DNA of 64,000 nt. Source: Cenococcum geophilum 1.58 (Eukaryota; Ascomycota; Dothideomycetes; Gloniales; Gloniaceae). The DNA lies in assembly GCA_001692895.1 (NCBI GenBank), contig KV748190.1:1389645-1453644 (forward strand), in the 5' to 3' direction. Of the stretch, positions 22,330 to 33,199 are shown in pieces. How positions within the stretch are numbered: the first letter of the stretch is position 1; each line of letters opens with the position of its first letter. Under the pieces are notes generated by a model. That model did no database searches. It worked only from the letters and a program-made list of their open reading frames with translations, and was not told where the DNA came from. A program made the translations under genes and the position numbers.

Positions 22330-23570
22330 ACAGTCCTTTATGGATGCCTTGGCCTAATAATAAGCCATACTAGAAGCCTAGTATTAGCAATTAATTAAAG
22401 TAATACGCAAAGAACTCCACAACGCTAAAGTACTTGCGTTAGAGACGCTAGTACCAATACCCTCTATAGACAAGATTAAAATAACTATATCTAAGCCTAA
22501 CCCGTTAAACGCGAACCCTAAACTAGTAATAGTAGCTTAACCTATACCTATAATAAATCTAATACCTATTATAAAATCTAAAAAGCTTTCTAACCCTCTA
22601 ATATTTAATAAAAACTAAAATAATCTATATCCTTTTATAACCAAGCTTTATCTTAAACTTTTAATAAACTATAACTAATACTCTACTAAAGATAGCAAGG
22701 TTAGCTATAGAATGTCTTATTTAAATAAGGATGCTATATAAACTATAAACCCATTCTTCTATAACGGCACCTTTATTAATTTTAAAATCTTTATTTCCCT
22801 ACTAAAACGAATATATAATAACGCTAGCCGCAAATATACCGCTATTACTAAACTAGAAAACCTATAATAACGAAACCAAGACTTTACTAGCTTCTTTTTA
22901 GAATTTTTAGGCCTTTTTAGTAAGCTAGGTTAAAATAAAGCCGCTAGAGTTGCTACTCTTTAATAAGCTATTTTGGGTAAAATTAGAGCCTAGTTAGTAG
23001 ATAGAAAACTACTAAAGAACTTATCCGAATTTGTTATAATATATTAATAAATTAATAAGGACCTCTAATATAATAAATAGACCTATTTTCTAAAGCTAAC
23101 TATACCTTATACTTAAAACTCTATAAAACTAGTATATACTCTAAAGCGCGACCTATCTCTAAAACCTAAAAACCTTATATATAACCCTATAGACCTTAAC
23201 GCTACTTAATCCTATATACCCTTAAAAACCAATAAATAAAGAACTTAAGCCGTAAATAGAGAATGCTTTAAATATAGTAAAAAAGGATATATTTAAAGGA
23301 ATTGCCAAACTTACCCTTTTAAAAAAGTCCGCTATAGTTCCTCCCGGTTATTAAGTCGTACCTATTCCTTAAATTATACTTATTCTATAAATTATACCTA
23401 GTTACTATAAAGTATTTCGCCTTTAGTTAACTTAGAAAATAAATTATTCTAAAACTAAGTTACGCCCTAGAATAAAAAGTAAAAGAGTATAAGTATCTAG
23501 GCTCTTTTTGCGCTAATATATAATATAACTCCCTTAATATACTTAGTAAAATTTAAATACTTAAAAAATA
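22330..23570 (+). pseudogene. G4a gag (degraded)
   Basis: The plus-strand gag position downstream of the LTR. The clearest motif is a zinc knuckle at 23264-23305 reading CFKYSKKGYI, stop, RNC (consensus C-x-x-C-x-x-x-G-H-x-x-x-x-C), with one Cys and the His mutated to Tyr. The rest is a Lys/Asn-rich reading with stops at Gln positions. Confidence 0.78.
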
Positions 23571-23584
23571 GAAGGAGGTATAAA

Positions 23585-24830
23585 TCCTAATAAATAGTGG
23601 AGCTACTAGTATAGGCTTTATTAATATAAACTATATAAAAACCTAATGCCTAAATTTAAGGAAACTTAATAAGCCTTAAGGCCTATAAGGCTTTAATAGT
23701 AAACCCTTAATATATAGTAGTAATTCTTTGATTAACGTCTGATACGGATCCTACTGGCCCACGCAGACTACTCCGTCACAGGGGGAAAACTTATAATTTA
23801 CATGAAGAAAAACCCTGCAGTTGGGGGAAGGAAAAACCCTATGAGCCACCTCAGTAGGATGAAAAACCCCGAATTGCCATGTTTGCACGTAGCAGCGGCC
23901 CTGCGGGCCTACAGCACGTCCTCCTCCTTAGATGTTTTGAACTCCTTAGGAACCACTGCTTCCTTCTCTAGCTCATCAAAGCTGGGGTTCACTACGTCCC
24001 AGCTAGGCCCTACTGATCGATTGCTGTGTCTTATTGTCTTGTTCCGTATCTTGCCCATCCCCTATATGCTATCTCTTATAGACTATTGCCATATACGCCT
24101 TGCCTCCCCCCCCCTAGAGCCATCGAAGGCGTAAGGGGGATTCATCCGTTCTAACTACCGTAATACTAATAAGCGAGCGGGATATATTGTGTATTTAGGT
24201 ATCTTTTATGCCTAGGCCCTAGCTAGGCCCTTTCTAAGGGCACCACTCCGTCGAAAGGAGACAGGGAAAACCGTGGGTCGCAATCCAGGCTGCTAGGTAG
24301 TATTCGGTAGTTAAAAACGGCGAGTGACCGCATGCTCCGCGGGCGATTGCCCTAGGGGTTAGGAGGGGCCGTATATTTGCTCGTTCGTTTATTCGCTCCG
24401 CGTTCGCTCGTTCGTTAATGTAAGAGGTTATTAATGCTTTCTATTGGGGGTTAGGGGATGCTATTAAATGCTATACATCCATGTTGGATCGTACAGGTGC
24501 CTTAGATAGGAGAACAATGTAGTAGTCGTCGTATTATAGAGGGCCAACAGTAGTAGTTTTCAAGATCTCACCATCCGAAAATTTTTCACCACCGCCCTTA
24601 ACGCCCACAACCACCACCAGGTCCTGTCCACACGCTGTGCGACGTCTCTGCGTTGGCTCTGGATCTGAACTTCGAAGACTAGGTTCGTAGCCGTCACCGC
24701 GTACAGGTGCAGAGTCCGATTTCGACGGCTAACCCTTAATATATAGCAAACTAATATACTACGCTCTTATAAAATTATAAATAGGTAAATACCTTAAATA
24801 TGTTTCCCTATTTATAATACCCCTAAAGTA
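23585..24830 (+). pseudogene. G4a protease, interrupted by the LINE-derived element
   Basis: At 23590-23650 the plus strand reads ILINSGATSIGFIN, the D-S-G-A-T active site with Asp changed to Asn. The frame reaches the duplicated target at 23702-23717, where the 1013-bp element at 23718-24730 is inserted. It continues after 24747. Precise removal of the insert plus one target copy restores continuity with the homologous element. Confidence 0.75.
23718..24730 (-). mobile_element. LINE-derived non-autonomous retroelement, copy 1
   Basis: A 1013-bp element, far less mutated than its host, flanked by a 16-bp duplication aacccttaatatatag (23702-23717 and 24731-24746). On the minus strand it starts gccgtcgaaatcgg and ends in a TA-rich tail. 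Its last 200-250 bp match the 3' end of LINE L1: both have cagtggttcctaaggag (minus strand of 23942-23958; L1b 62006-62022), a gtagtc-gcgtgggcc block and a terminal ggatccg/gacgttaa block. The first 750 bp do not match L1. No reverse transcriptase is present, so it must be mobilised in trans, presumably by L1. The 110-codon ORF on the opposite strand is not considered a gene. Confidence 0.85.
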
Positions 24831-25329
24831 TTATAAAGTAATACTTAAATACGGATAGCTAAAATAATATAACCCTTTAATTAGCTAGGTTAAAGAAATA
24901 CTAAAATTTTATATAACCTACTACTAAAGTTATTATTTAAAATACCACCTACCCTATAAATATGCATAAGATTATTTAAATTTAATATAATATAAACTGC
25001 TCCTATTATAGACCCTAAACTAATATAATAAAGCTATAACTACTAATTGCGGTAAAGAATGCGAAGATAATATATTAAAACCCCTTAAATTTTATATAAT
25101 ATAAGCCGTATTTTTTATTTTATTAATAAGAAAATAAGACTATAAAATCTTTACTATAATAATAAAAGATATTTAGAAAGTACTAGAACTAAAGTAATAT
25201 ATTAACCCTTAACCTCTTATACCCAAAGAGTACTATAATCTAATTAATAAGTTTAAAAATAATTTATAAACTAACTACCCCTATATTAAGATAAATATAA
25301 TTTTAAAATAAAACTTAAACCTAATATAA

Positions 25330-26229
25330 TACTAAAGTTCGGTCCGCTATATAGAATATTATAAGAAGAACTGCTTATAATATAATAATACCTTAAGAAA
25401 TATTTAGAAAAAAGATTTATTCGCCCTAGTTAATTACTACTTACCTTATCTATATTATTTATTAAAAAGCTAAAAGAAGGCTTAAGATTCTATATTAATT
25501 ATTAAGCTTTAAATATAATTATAATTTAAAACCAGTATCTAATTTTCCTAATTTAAAAGACGCTTAACCGCCTAGCAAAAGTATAATATTTTATTAAGCT
25601 TAATATAGTCGCTACCTTTAATTAAATTCGTGTTTATAAAGGAGATAAGAAGTATATAGCCTTTTATATATAATAATAACTCTTTAAATACCTAGTAGTA
25701 CTATTTAGTATAAAGAACAGTCCTAGTACGTTTTAGTAATATATTAATAATATACTTTATAAATTCCTTAATATATTTATTACCGCATATATTAATAATA
25801 TATTAATCTACTTATTTTCTCTTTTTAAATATTAGAAGTATATCTAAATAGTCCTTAAACGCCTATAAGACATAGGCTTATAATGCAATATTAAGAAATA
25901 TAAGTTCTATATATCTAAAGTTACGTATTTAAGCTTAATTATATCTTATAATAAAATTAAAATAGACCCTAAAAAGGTTGCTATAATTATAAACTAGGGA
26001 AGTCTTAGTAACGTATAAGATATTTAAGGATTTCTAGAATTTATAAATTTCCATTATTAATTTTTAAAAATTATCTAACTATTAATAAACCTAATAAGGA
26101 AAAATGTAAAATTTAAATAAACTACTAGATATAAATAAGCTTTTAATAACTTAAAATAATGCTTTATAACCACTCTAATTTTTATTTACTTTAACTTTAA
26201 CCTTAAATATATTATTAAAATAAACTTAT
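25330..26229 (+). pseudogene. G4a reverse transcriptase (degraded)
   Basis: The plus strand at 25415-25515 reads FIRPS, then LSILFIKKLKEGLRFYINY, then ALN: the gypsy nucleotide-binding block with Cys-Val-Asp-Tyr changed to Tyr-Ile-Asn-Tyr. The YxDD box is at about 25788-25815 as AYINNILIYL, with both Asp codons now Asn. The miniature LTR element is inserted at its end, before RNase H. Confidence 0.88.
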
Positions 26230-26672
26230 TATAAGAGTATATATATTAGGTCCCGCCGCGCTTACGACAAGTTCGCAAGCACTCTTAGTCTTTTTGGCCG
26301 TATGGCGACGTGGAGGCGGGCCACGTTATAATTGTGCTTGCGAACTTACTGGGGCTAGGTGTCGTGGGTTTAATCCCCATCGGTTACTTCGCTCTGGTAT
26401 AGTCTAACGCGCATCTATACAATAAGGCGTCGGTGGAGATTCCGATCGCTTATGTTACTAGGGACTAACTAATATGGTAATACTCTTGGCGTTTAATCCC
26501 TGTGGCGCGAACGGGCGCACAGAGGAATCCCTGCGAGCGCTCGAGGACGAGCGCGCAGAGGAGAGGGCAATTGTAAGAGTATATATATTAGGTCCCGCCG
26601 CGCTTGCGACAAGTTCGCAAGCACTCTCAGTCTTTTTGGCCGTATGGCGACGTGGAGGCGGGCCACGTTACA
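26230..26672 (+). mobile_element. Miniature LTR retrotransposon (TRIM-like), 443 bp
   Basis: Two 101-bp direct repeats (26230-26330 and 26572-26672) enclose 241 bp. The flanks carry an exact 5-bp duplication cttat (26225-26229, 26673-26677). Repeat ends are TG...CA in the right copy. The left copy has TA...TA. The repeats differ at exactly four positions, each a CpA-to-TpA or TpG-to-TpA change in the left copy, so they were identical before RIP. A purine-rich stretch (26555-26568, agaggagaggg core) lies just inside the right LTR as a plausible polypurine tract. There is no gag or pol. The size and layout are those of terminal-repeat retrotransposons in miniature. Orientation is inferred from the purine tract. 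Confidence 0.88.
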
Positions 26673-27080
26673 CTTATCTAATTATGCCTTAGGGGGAGTA
26701 TTATTGTAATATAATAAGAACGGTAAGCTATCCCTAATAGCCTTTCTCTCCTAAAAGCCCGCCCCTACTAAATTAAACTATAAGATATATAATAAAAAAC
26801 TACTTATAATTATTAGATACTTTAAATAATAGTATTTAAAACTTAAAAGATTGTTATTTCTAATATATATATTAACGGACTATAAAAACCTATAGTACTT
26901 TATAACTATAAAGCAGTTAATATAGCGCTAAATTTATTAGGCTAAATACCTCTTATAATTTAACCTTAAGATTATATACTAATTAGGCAAACTTAATTAG
27001 AAGCCTAATATATTAATATAATAATTATAAAACTTACCTATAAACGCTTTAAATAAACGAATTATAAATTAATTATAGAT
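26673..27080 (+). pseudogene. G4a RNase H domain (degraded)
   Basis: Directly after the miniature element the plus strand reads DLSNYALGGVLLQYNKNGK, then LIAFLS, then NYKIYNKKLLIIIRYFK, then LTDYKNL. These are the D-x-S-x-x-A-x-G-G-V-L, A-F-x-S, N-Y-x-I-Y-D-K-E-L-L-A-I-I and T-D-H-K-N-L blocks of gypsy RNase H. Confidence 0.88.
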
Positions 27081-27119
27081 ATTATTACCTCCTAAATATT
27101 TTAAAAAACTATACCCTAT

Positions 27120-27675
27120 ATTTCTAAATATAGAACTTAATAAAAATAAATTGGAAATTAATAAATAGGAAATAAAAATTAATAAGTTAATAAAATATAA
27201 ATATAAGAATAATATATAGATAGTAGACGTAATAAAAGCGATTTAAAGAGGAAAATAATAGTATAAGAATATTACTCGCCAAATATAAAATATATAATAA
27301 TTAATTATACTATTAATAGAAGATAGTAGTTCTAAATTCTAAACTCTTATAATTTAAAATACTTCAATTTATATATAATTCCCTTATAGTAGGATATCCT
27401 AGCTATATAAAGATTTATAAGATTATTTAATAAGTATACTATTAGCCTAAGATATATAACTATATATAAAAATATATTTAAGTATATAGAATATATATAT
27501 ATAGGAAGACCTCTTATATAAAGAAATAAGGAGTACTTTAACCGCTGCTAATTTTAATATAAAGATAGCAAGATATTTTAATTAACTTTATAGTTAACTT
27601 GCCTAATAGTAATAGGTTTATAAATATTATAGTAGTTATTAATTATCTTATAAAAATATAATATATAATTCCTAT
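27120..27675 (+). pseudogene. G4a integrase, N-terminal part (degraded)
   Basis: The zinc-binding region is followed at 27575-27660 by DILINFIVNLPNSN then FINIIVVINYLIK, equivalent to the D-I-x-x-D-F-I-V-D-L-P start of the DDE core, with catalytic Asp changed to Asn. The reading stops at cctat (27671-27675), the target of copia K1a, and resumes at 39360. Confidence 0.85.
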
Positions 27676-27841
27676 TGTCGGGAATGAGGCAAGCGGTCGT
27701 CACGTGACGCCGCGGCACTAGCGTGGTGAGGAGTCTTAAGCTCCTCGCCCTTCCTTATTTCAATTAGTAAGCTTTATTAACCAACATCACTGTAACCTAC
27801 TTAAGTAGTCGTTATTGGTGAGTTACCCTATATGACTAATA
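27676..27841 (+). repeat. K1a 5' LTR
   Basis: 166 bp starting tgtcgggaatgaggc and ending gactaata (CA changed to TA). The next bases, ctgattag, are shared with K1b (52469 onward) and are the likely primer-binding or leader region. I cannot match them confidently to a tRNA. Confidence 0.9.
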
Positions 27842-28303
27842 CTGATTAGTAGTTAAATACATAGTTAACTATAAAGCAGCTAGGTTTTTGAACAGAAGAG
27901 ATAGTCTCGTGTAGGGGTGCTATATGCGCTTATATGGAATGGATCCCGGCGATACTATACTACCTTAAACTTATGGAAAACTAGTAATAGAAGTGTCACT
28001 AAGTACTAGGAGATACTAAGTTGCGTCTATTATATAGAATAACCACGTTTACGAAGATTTAGTTAAGTACTTTAGGTTAAAAGTGTTACTAAACCTAAGG
28101 TCCTAAGTTAACGTCCGGAACGCGTTGACTACATCTTAAATTGCCTACCTTTTGACAGCGAACCTATGAGATTCTATAAAACCGAAATTCTACTTACCTC
28201 CGACGTACAACACCCTGTTAATTCTACTTCTATAAAATCGGCAGCTATGGTTCGACAGCTGCCTTGTATAAATTTTTCTATAATTAATAAAATAATAACC
28301 ATT

Positions 28304-29990
28304 ATGGCGTTAACCTATCCAAAGAAGTATAAGAACGACATTAACCCAGACACGTGGAATAAAGCTATAATTGACTTTGTAAACGCTAAGCAATAGGACC
28401 TAAACGGATTCCTATTATACCGCATAGCATACTATAAAGATAGCGAATATAACGATACTATACTATGGTATTGTATAAAGGAGGACTTTGTTAGATGGAT
28501 AAGGAAAATATAGGTTCCTGTAAATAAGGATATTGTATAGGACTTTCGTAACTTCCTTTGGGAGTATGGAGTATTTGTCCCTATAGATGGGGGAGTTATT
28601 AGAGATAACATTTAGGAGCATGTTATTGACGTAAAAGAAGAGCATAAATAGACTCTATAAGAGATTAAGCACTAACTACGCACTATAAGGAAGCTTAACT
28701 TACGATGGAATCTAGGTAATATACCTTTAGAGACGAATCTACCTCCGCCTTTAACTCCTCTGTATCCAATTTAACCCGTAACTTTAATGTCGGATATTAT
28801 ACCCTAATAAGAGCAGGTATAGGATCCCATTGCTTTATAATTTAATAACCTTTAGACTCTACCGACTAGACCTATATCCCTACTACAGCCTACAATATAA
28901 ACCCTACCTCCTCTATCTTAACCTTAAATCGAAGGCAGTTTAAAATTGCTTATAGAGCTTACGAAGCTCTATTTAGATTAGGAGAAGAAGTTTAGTAGGG
29001 AATTATATAATGTTCTTAATTTAAAACTACGTATCTTCTATAACTATTGCTAGAAGGTAGAAATAGAGTGTAATTAATACCACAACGCCTATTCCGTTAT
29101 GCTTAAGGGCCAAGCTAGTACCTTCTATTATGATTATTTGGTAGGAAAAGGATATAATTTTAACCGCATAATATATAAGTTAAGATGCCACTTCGAAATA
29201 GAAGAGAATAAGCAGTAGTATATATTAGAATAAAGAGAGACTACCTTTTTAAGGATTATTGCTATAAACCTAGGTGTCCCTCGGCTTGATTGTCTTTAAA
29301 AGCTCTTTAATCAACTTTAGACGATTTAGTGTAGTTTATCCGAATTATATTAAGAGGATTTTAGCCTATGTAATTAAGTTATTAGCGCATACTAAGGCGT
29401 TAAAGAATGTAACCTTGCTCTCTTTAATCCTGCAAATACTTACGAAGGAGTGTGTGCTTAATTAAGATCTTCTATTAGCACTGCTCTACGCTCTTAAGAA
29501 GTATAGCAATTTAATGCCTAACTTTAGCCTGCTTTAATTAACCCGGCCAACCTAGTTAACTAATACGACTATAACTGGACTGATTAAATATATAGTAGCC
29601 GTGGTAGGCAATATGGTAGAGGGTATAATTAACGACTATAAGGTAAAGGTGGAGGTCCTTATGGAGGTTTATTTTAAAGTAATTACTAGAAGAAGTGCTA
29701 CGTTTATAAAAAAAAACTAAATTGCTAGTTAACTAGGCATTCTCTTAATAAGCGAAAGGAGGTATATAATAAGTTTCGCTAGAGTATAAGAAATGTTAGA
29801 AATTATAAGGTTACTATAGCCTACTTCTAAAGCTTTCTAGTTTAATATAAAGGCGTAGAAGATCTTAAGGGTGAGGTTAATAAGGCCGAATAGCTCCTTA
29901 TAGATATGGAAATTGAGGACTACTTACCCGACTAATACTTTACTAAGTATAGTAAGGTAGATAGTATATAAACCGTTACTATTCTTAATA
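28304..29990 (+). pseudogene. K1a gag part of the polyprotein (degraded)
   Basis: The start is at ATG 28304 (MALTYPKKYKND), in frame with an upstream ATG at 28166. The first 31 codons are open; stops at TAA/TAG follow. The reading includes AIIDFVNA, GFLLYRIAYY and EDFVRWI, which recur in the K1b copy (52828 onward). By position this is copia gag; no typical CCHC knuckle is obvious. The protein would form the particle and bind RNA. Confidence 0.65.
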
Positions 29991-30049
29991 ACTAATTTAT
30001 GCTCTATTTTACCACGAAGTTAGATATCTTTAATAAGCTAAAGGAGAGT

Positions 30050-32970
30050 TCCGCGTTCTCCTTTAATAATAGATACTCGGCGAACGTCTTCTATGGTATT
30101 ATGCTAGATATAGGAGCCGTAGGAGTATCTATAGTAGGAGAACCTTAAGTTTAAGCTCTTTAATAACTTAATACTTCTATCTAGATTAACTAATTAACGG
30201 CAGGCTAATATATAATACGTTTTAGCAAGGGTACCGCGATCTTTCTTAGCATAATTAGGGTCTAAACCCCCTTAGGATATATTACTTTCTATATTATTCC
30301 CACAAACACTCCGTTTCTATTCTATATTAGGGATATAGATAAATTAAGCGTTAAGCTTAATAACCTTAAGAATATACTCGTGTAGGGAGATAATTAGGTG
30401 CCTATTATATATAAGTAGGATTACCCTTAGCTGCTCCTTTAATAACTAGAAAAGAGTATTGCTTAAAGCTATTTAACTAAGTTAGAGTTACGCTAACTAT
30501 ACCGTTATTTTAGCTACCTATCTATTTATTAATTGCTTAGGGTTCTTTAGCAAGTAGGCTATAAAGTTAAGGTTAAGGTAATTAAGCATCTTATAAAGTA
30601 CTACTACTACTACTAAATAAACCAGAAGTCCCCTAGCCGATTTAAGTTTACCCTTAAAGATAACTACAACTTTAACTTCTGTATTATTGTTAACGTTATA
30701 TATCTTAGCGGTAAGCCAGTACTCTAAGTTATTAACTTCTTAACCTCCTTTTAAGCCGCACAATTTTTAAAGGATATATTAGCTAGGAACGCATAGGATA
30801 CCCTTTAATTATACTAGATTAATATCTACTTAGGACTCCCTAATTAAATCGTCTATAATATAGGAAAGAACTTCTTATCTATAAAGTTTTAATAATAAAT
30901 AAAGGTAATAGCAATTAAGGTTAAGGAAGTTCCTATTAAGGTATATAATAGCGTTAGAAAAGTAGAGCGATATTATATACTATTACGCCGCGTATATAAG
31001 ATTATCTCTTTAAAACTAAAGGATACTAGTAAAGAACTTACCTTATAAATAGCTGTTAAAGCTATTAACGATTCCGCTAGCCCGGATAGACTTATACCTA
31101 TATTACTAGTCTTTAGCGCCTACCTTTAAATAACTAATAATTCTTTACTATCTCCCTCCGTTATATAATAAGCTAAGGCTATTTATAAGGTAACGAAGAA
31201 GGTATAATATCTCTACGCTATACGCTAGGTTAACAATACACTAGGAATAAGAAATGGCCTAAATACCTTAACTACGCTCGATCTACCACTCTAGTCTAAG
31301 GTACGCGTATAGTGTAAAAAGGGAAGATAGTTAGGCCCATATTAACTTATTGCAATTAATAGTTAAACTTATACTATTTAGATGCCTTACAGACCCACTT
31401 AATTCCGTTTAACTGTTATTAAGCCTTATTATAAAGATAACAGTTTTAAGCCTTTGTAGGATGCTATAGAAGATGCCCTAAAGGAGAGCTATAATTAATA
31501 TGCTTTAGAAGGCAACCATAATTCTAATATAATTGTAGTAGATATGCCGTAACTATAACGCGGTAGAGGTCGCCTAAAGGGATTACAAAATTGCTAACAT
31601 CTTATTAATTTTAAAGAGTAATTTGTTGCCGCCATTAAGAATAGAGTTAAGCTATTAATGGCCTTTATAACAGCTAAGGAAAAGGCTAACTTTAAACTTA
31701 TAAAATAGCTCTAAAAGAAAGGTTGTATTATAACTTTAGAAGCTCCTTTCTAAGTATTTAATAAGCAGGAGATCAATAGTTTTATTATAAGAGGAGTTTT
31801 TAAATTTAAGAAGTATAACCCTACTAAGTTTGATAAAGTCCGCATCTTTAAGTTAAGAATGGTTAATGAGATTAAGGGCAAAGCTACTAATACCCTATTT
31901 AAGAAATTAAGGCTATAATAACGATAGTAAGGAGGTAATTTTTATATAATCTCTTATAATTTAACGAGCTAGTTAGCAAGTTATTATTACACTAGCTCCC
32001 TCCCTAATAAAGAATAAAATAGCGGTCTATCTATAAGATATTACTTAGACCTATACCTAATTAGAGACGCACCTTTAGCGCTTAATATTAGTATACCTTT
32101 TAAAGTAAATTCGCCACCAATATCCCGAAGATATAATTATAGTTATGCTTAAGCCATTATATGGAATTGCAGAGGTAGGAACTTATTGGTAGGCTACCTA
32201 TAGTAAGCACCATAAAGAGAAACTTTTAATAACTACTTCTATATTTAATCTATGCTTCCTTATTATAACCACGGGAACCCTATTTAGAATCATTAGTATA
32301 TAAACTAATAATATAATTATCTTAGAAGACGACTAATTCTTAGCTCTTAAAGAAGATGAGCTAGTAAAGGTAACCCTTATAGTAAAGCTAAAGGAAAAGC
32401 TTAATTTAACAACACTATTACTTTTTAATAGATGTATCCTCTCCCTAAATAAGGATTTTATTGCTTTGCGCCAGAAGGGTTAAGGTAAGAAGATTAACGT
32501 TATTAACGTTAATTCTCTAAAGTAAGGATATATGGAGTAACGCGCCTGTGGAGCTTACGTTGCTTTTATCTATTAACCTAAGGCTTTATTTAATCTCTTT
32601 ATTACCGCCTAATACTAGGAACTAACTAAGGATAATGTTCTTACCCTAAATAAGCGTCTTTTCTGGTAAATAAACTATCTTAATTAGGGACTACTCTATA
32701 TACCTATTAATCTTCCTACCGCCAAGCTCTTTATATTTTTTAATAGATTGTTTATAAATAATAAAGATTTTAGCTCCTAGCTAGAATATAAAATTATTAT
32801 CGCGAACAAATCTATTAGAGAGAATAACTTTATAATCTACAGTAATCTTATTTATTGGAGCTTAACTAAGAGTAAGTATATTACTTAAAGCGTTCTAGTA
32901 TTAGAGATATATAGAATGGTTAGCGGAGTTAATATAGTAATTGTAATTAGAACTACCCTAAAGATAATTA
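30050..32970 (+). pseudogene. K1a pol: protease, integrase, reverse transcriptase, start of RNase H (degraded)
   Basis: The protease is at 30070-30150 (FYGIMLDIGAVGVS; consensus I-x-I-D-T-G-A-x-x-x-S). The integrase zinc region is near 30480-30620 (LHRHF, then a Cys-poor KYYYYY), and the core includes IIVNVIYLSGKPV, GKNFLS and the Glu-bearing KVERYY at about 30960. Reverse transcriptase lies at about 31740-32330, with YLRDITQTYT (first Asp block) and LKPLYGIAE. The start of RNase H (LFIFFNRLF) is at about 32730. RNase H is split by LINE L1a at the duplicated ccctaaagataatta. Integrase before reverse transcriptase identifies Ty1/copia. Confidence 0.85.
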
Positions 32971-33199
32971 ATAATAATAATTCATTGCTTAACGTCCGAT
33001 TTGGATCCCTATTGGGCCCACGCGGACTACTCCTTATATACATAAGGGGAGAAAACTCTATTTAAGAAAACTCTATAATCCATCTCCCCGCCTTTTAGGA
33101 CTCGCCTATAAGGCGCCTATAAGGCGCCTATAAGTTACCTATAGTGCTCCTACTACCTTACTTTTTAACTTCTTTAGGATCCACTGCTGCCGTAATAAG

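Noticed and set aside
23802-24134. 110-codon plus-strand ORF
   Set aside because: It is antisense inside the LINE-derived element, has no recognised domain and is not preserved as coding in the second copy's orientation.
24640-24730. Pol III promoter in the head of the LINE-derived element
   Set aside because: A B-box-like gttcagatcc is present on the minus strand, but it lacks the invariant spacing to a convincing A box.
26345-26385. tRNA-like T-arm in the miniature LTR element
   Set aside because: gtggg, a seven-base loop and cccat resemble a T-arm, but no matching acceptor or anticodon stem is found around it.
26474-26692. 72-codon ORF in the miniature LTR element
   Set aside because: It runs across the interior, the right LTR and the flank; no gag similarity is seen.
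28166-28303. Extra N-terminal 46 codons before the K1a gag start
   Set aside because: Open in K1a only; K1b begins at the equivalent of 28304, so the upstream ATG is not taken as the start.
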